From: an uncultured Dorea sp.
Lineage (GTDB): Bacteria > Bacillota > Clostridia > Lachnospirales > Lachnospiraceae
Reading direction: 5' to 3'
Assembly: GCF_934294775.1 (NCBI RefSeq)
Contig: NZ_CAKRAH010000065.1
Location: forward strand, 1 to 14,090
Length of the DNA stretch: 14,090 nt
This document shows, in pieces, positions 13,627-14,090 of this stretch (its first letter is position 1; every line of letters begins with the position of its first letter). Both the position numbers and the translations under genes were made by a program. The notes beneath the pieces are model-generated. The model did no database searches. It worked only from the letters and a program-made list of their open reading frames with translations, and was not told the origin of the DNA.

Positions 13627-14090
13627 ATGTATAAGTATTTACCGATTACGGATGTATACGCAAGAGAAATACTTGATTCAAGAGGCAATCCAACAATAGA
13701 AGTGGAGGTGCTTGCAGGAGATGAATTCTGCGGGCGGGCAAGTGTTCCGTCAGGAGCATCAACGGGAAAATATGAAGCAGTAGAATTAAGGGATAAAGAA
13801 AAAAGATACAGAGGCCTTGGTGTATGCCAGGCGGCGGATCATGTGAATGCAAGGATTGCCCCGGAGGTGATCGGGATGAATGCACTTGATCAGGCAGCTG
13901 TTGATCAGGCGATGATACGGCTGGATGGAACCCGGAATAAGTCGAATCTGGGGGCGAATGCGATGCTGGGAGTGTCACTTGCAACGGCAAGGGCAGCAGC
14001 GGCAGCACTTGGGATTCCACTGTATTCTTATCTGGGTGGAGCGAATGTCAAAAAGCTTCCGGTTCCGATGATGAATATCATGAATGGCGG
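13627..14090 (+). CDS. eno: Enolase, 5' part (runs off the window)
   Basis: The first 154 codons of phosphopyruvate hydratase, which turns 2-phosphoglycerate into phosphoenolpyruvate in glycolysis. The reading frame stays open to the window end. Typical marks are ITDVYAREILDSRGNPT (7-23), the mobile catalytic loop SVPSGASTG (39-47), APEVIG, LDGT-NKSNLGANAMLGVS and PVPMMNIMNGG near the end. The ATG at 13627 is 8 bp from GGAGG (13614-13618). There is no terminator and no clear consensus promoter in the 92-bp gap after 4hbD, so at least part of eno expression may come from read-through. YRGLGV replaces the more usual YLGKGV. Confidence 0.96.
   Translation, partial: MYKYLPITDVYAREILDSRGNPTIEVEVLAGDEFCGRASVPSGASTGKYEAVELRDKEKRYRGLGVCQAADHVNARIAPEVIGMNALDQAAVDQAMIRLDGTRNKSNLGANAMLGVSLATARAAAAALGIPLYSYLGGANVKKLPVPMMNIMNG

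Noticed and set aside
13646..14020. 124-codon minus-strand frame opposite eno
   Set aside because: Its proline- and leucine-rich composition is that of an antisense shadow, and the + strand frame is unmistakably enolase.

Overview
The window reads as ordinary chromosome of a low-to-mid-GC Clostridia species, most likely a gut Lachnospiraceae (Dorea/Blautia-like). This is inferred from protein character, strong AGGAGG-type ribosome binding sites, a TPP riboswitch, stand-alone PurO plus AICAR transformylase, and a clostridial 4-hydroxybutyrate dehydrogenase. I see no phage, IS element, CRISPR array, tRNA or rRNA.

Layout. (1) 1-1456: a monocistronic iron-type alcohol dehydrogenase, very close to FucO (lactaldehyde reductase), with its own terminator. 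(2) 1470-1607: an intergenic block of two diverged tandem repeats full of small hairpins, running up to a good promoter. (3) 1606-3009: a Cof-type HAD phosphatase and a GreA-type elongation factor as a two-gene operon. (4) 2995-6274: a thiamin salvage operon whose promoter lies inside the end of greA, followed by a TPP riboswitch with a terminator hairpin, a separate long palindrome, then thiM, thiE (overlapping thiM) and a HAD-phosphatase/ThiD fusion (4-bp overlap with thiE). (5) 6287-7645, minus strand: a radical SAM protein of unknown function, convergent on thiD with only 12 bp between them. (6) 7646-10105: a divergent promoter region, then purO and the AICAR transformylase, which together perform the last two steps of IMP synthesis, then duplicated hairpins of which the second is a terminator. 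(7) 10204-11403: mntP-type manganese exporter and a TetR-family regulator. (8) 11413-12255, minus strand: a YitT-family membrane protein sharing a bidirectional terminator with tetR. (9) 12419-13534: 4-hydroxybutyrate dehydrogenase. (10) 13627-14090: the 5' part of enolase, whose Shine-Dalgarno sequence can be buried in a 12-bp hairpin.

How the genes work together. The thiamin operon makes thiamin phosphate from hydroxyethylthiazole and HMP (ThiM, ThiD, ThiE). The fused HAD domain is a good candidate for the phosphatase that frees thiamin for pyrophosphorylation, since no ThiL is visible. PurO and the AICAR transformylase replace the usual bifunctional PurH. FucO and 4-hydroxybutyrate dehydrogenase are both NAD(P)H-consuming fermentative reductases. 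The most interesting items are the HAD-ThiD fusion, the masked ribosome binding site of eno, and three structured intergenic repeats (1470-1607, 3218-3260, 9991-10098) that known features do not explain.
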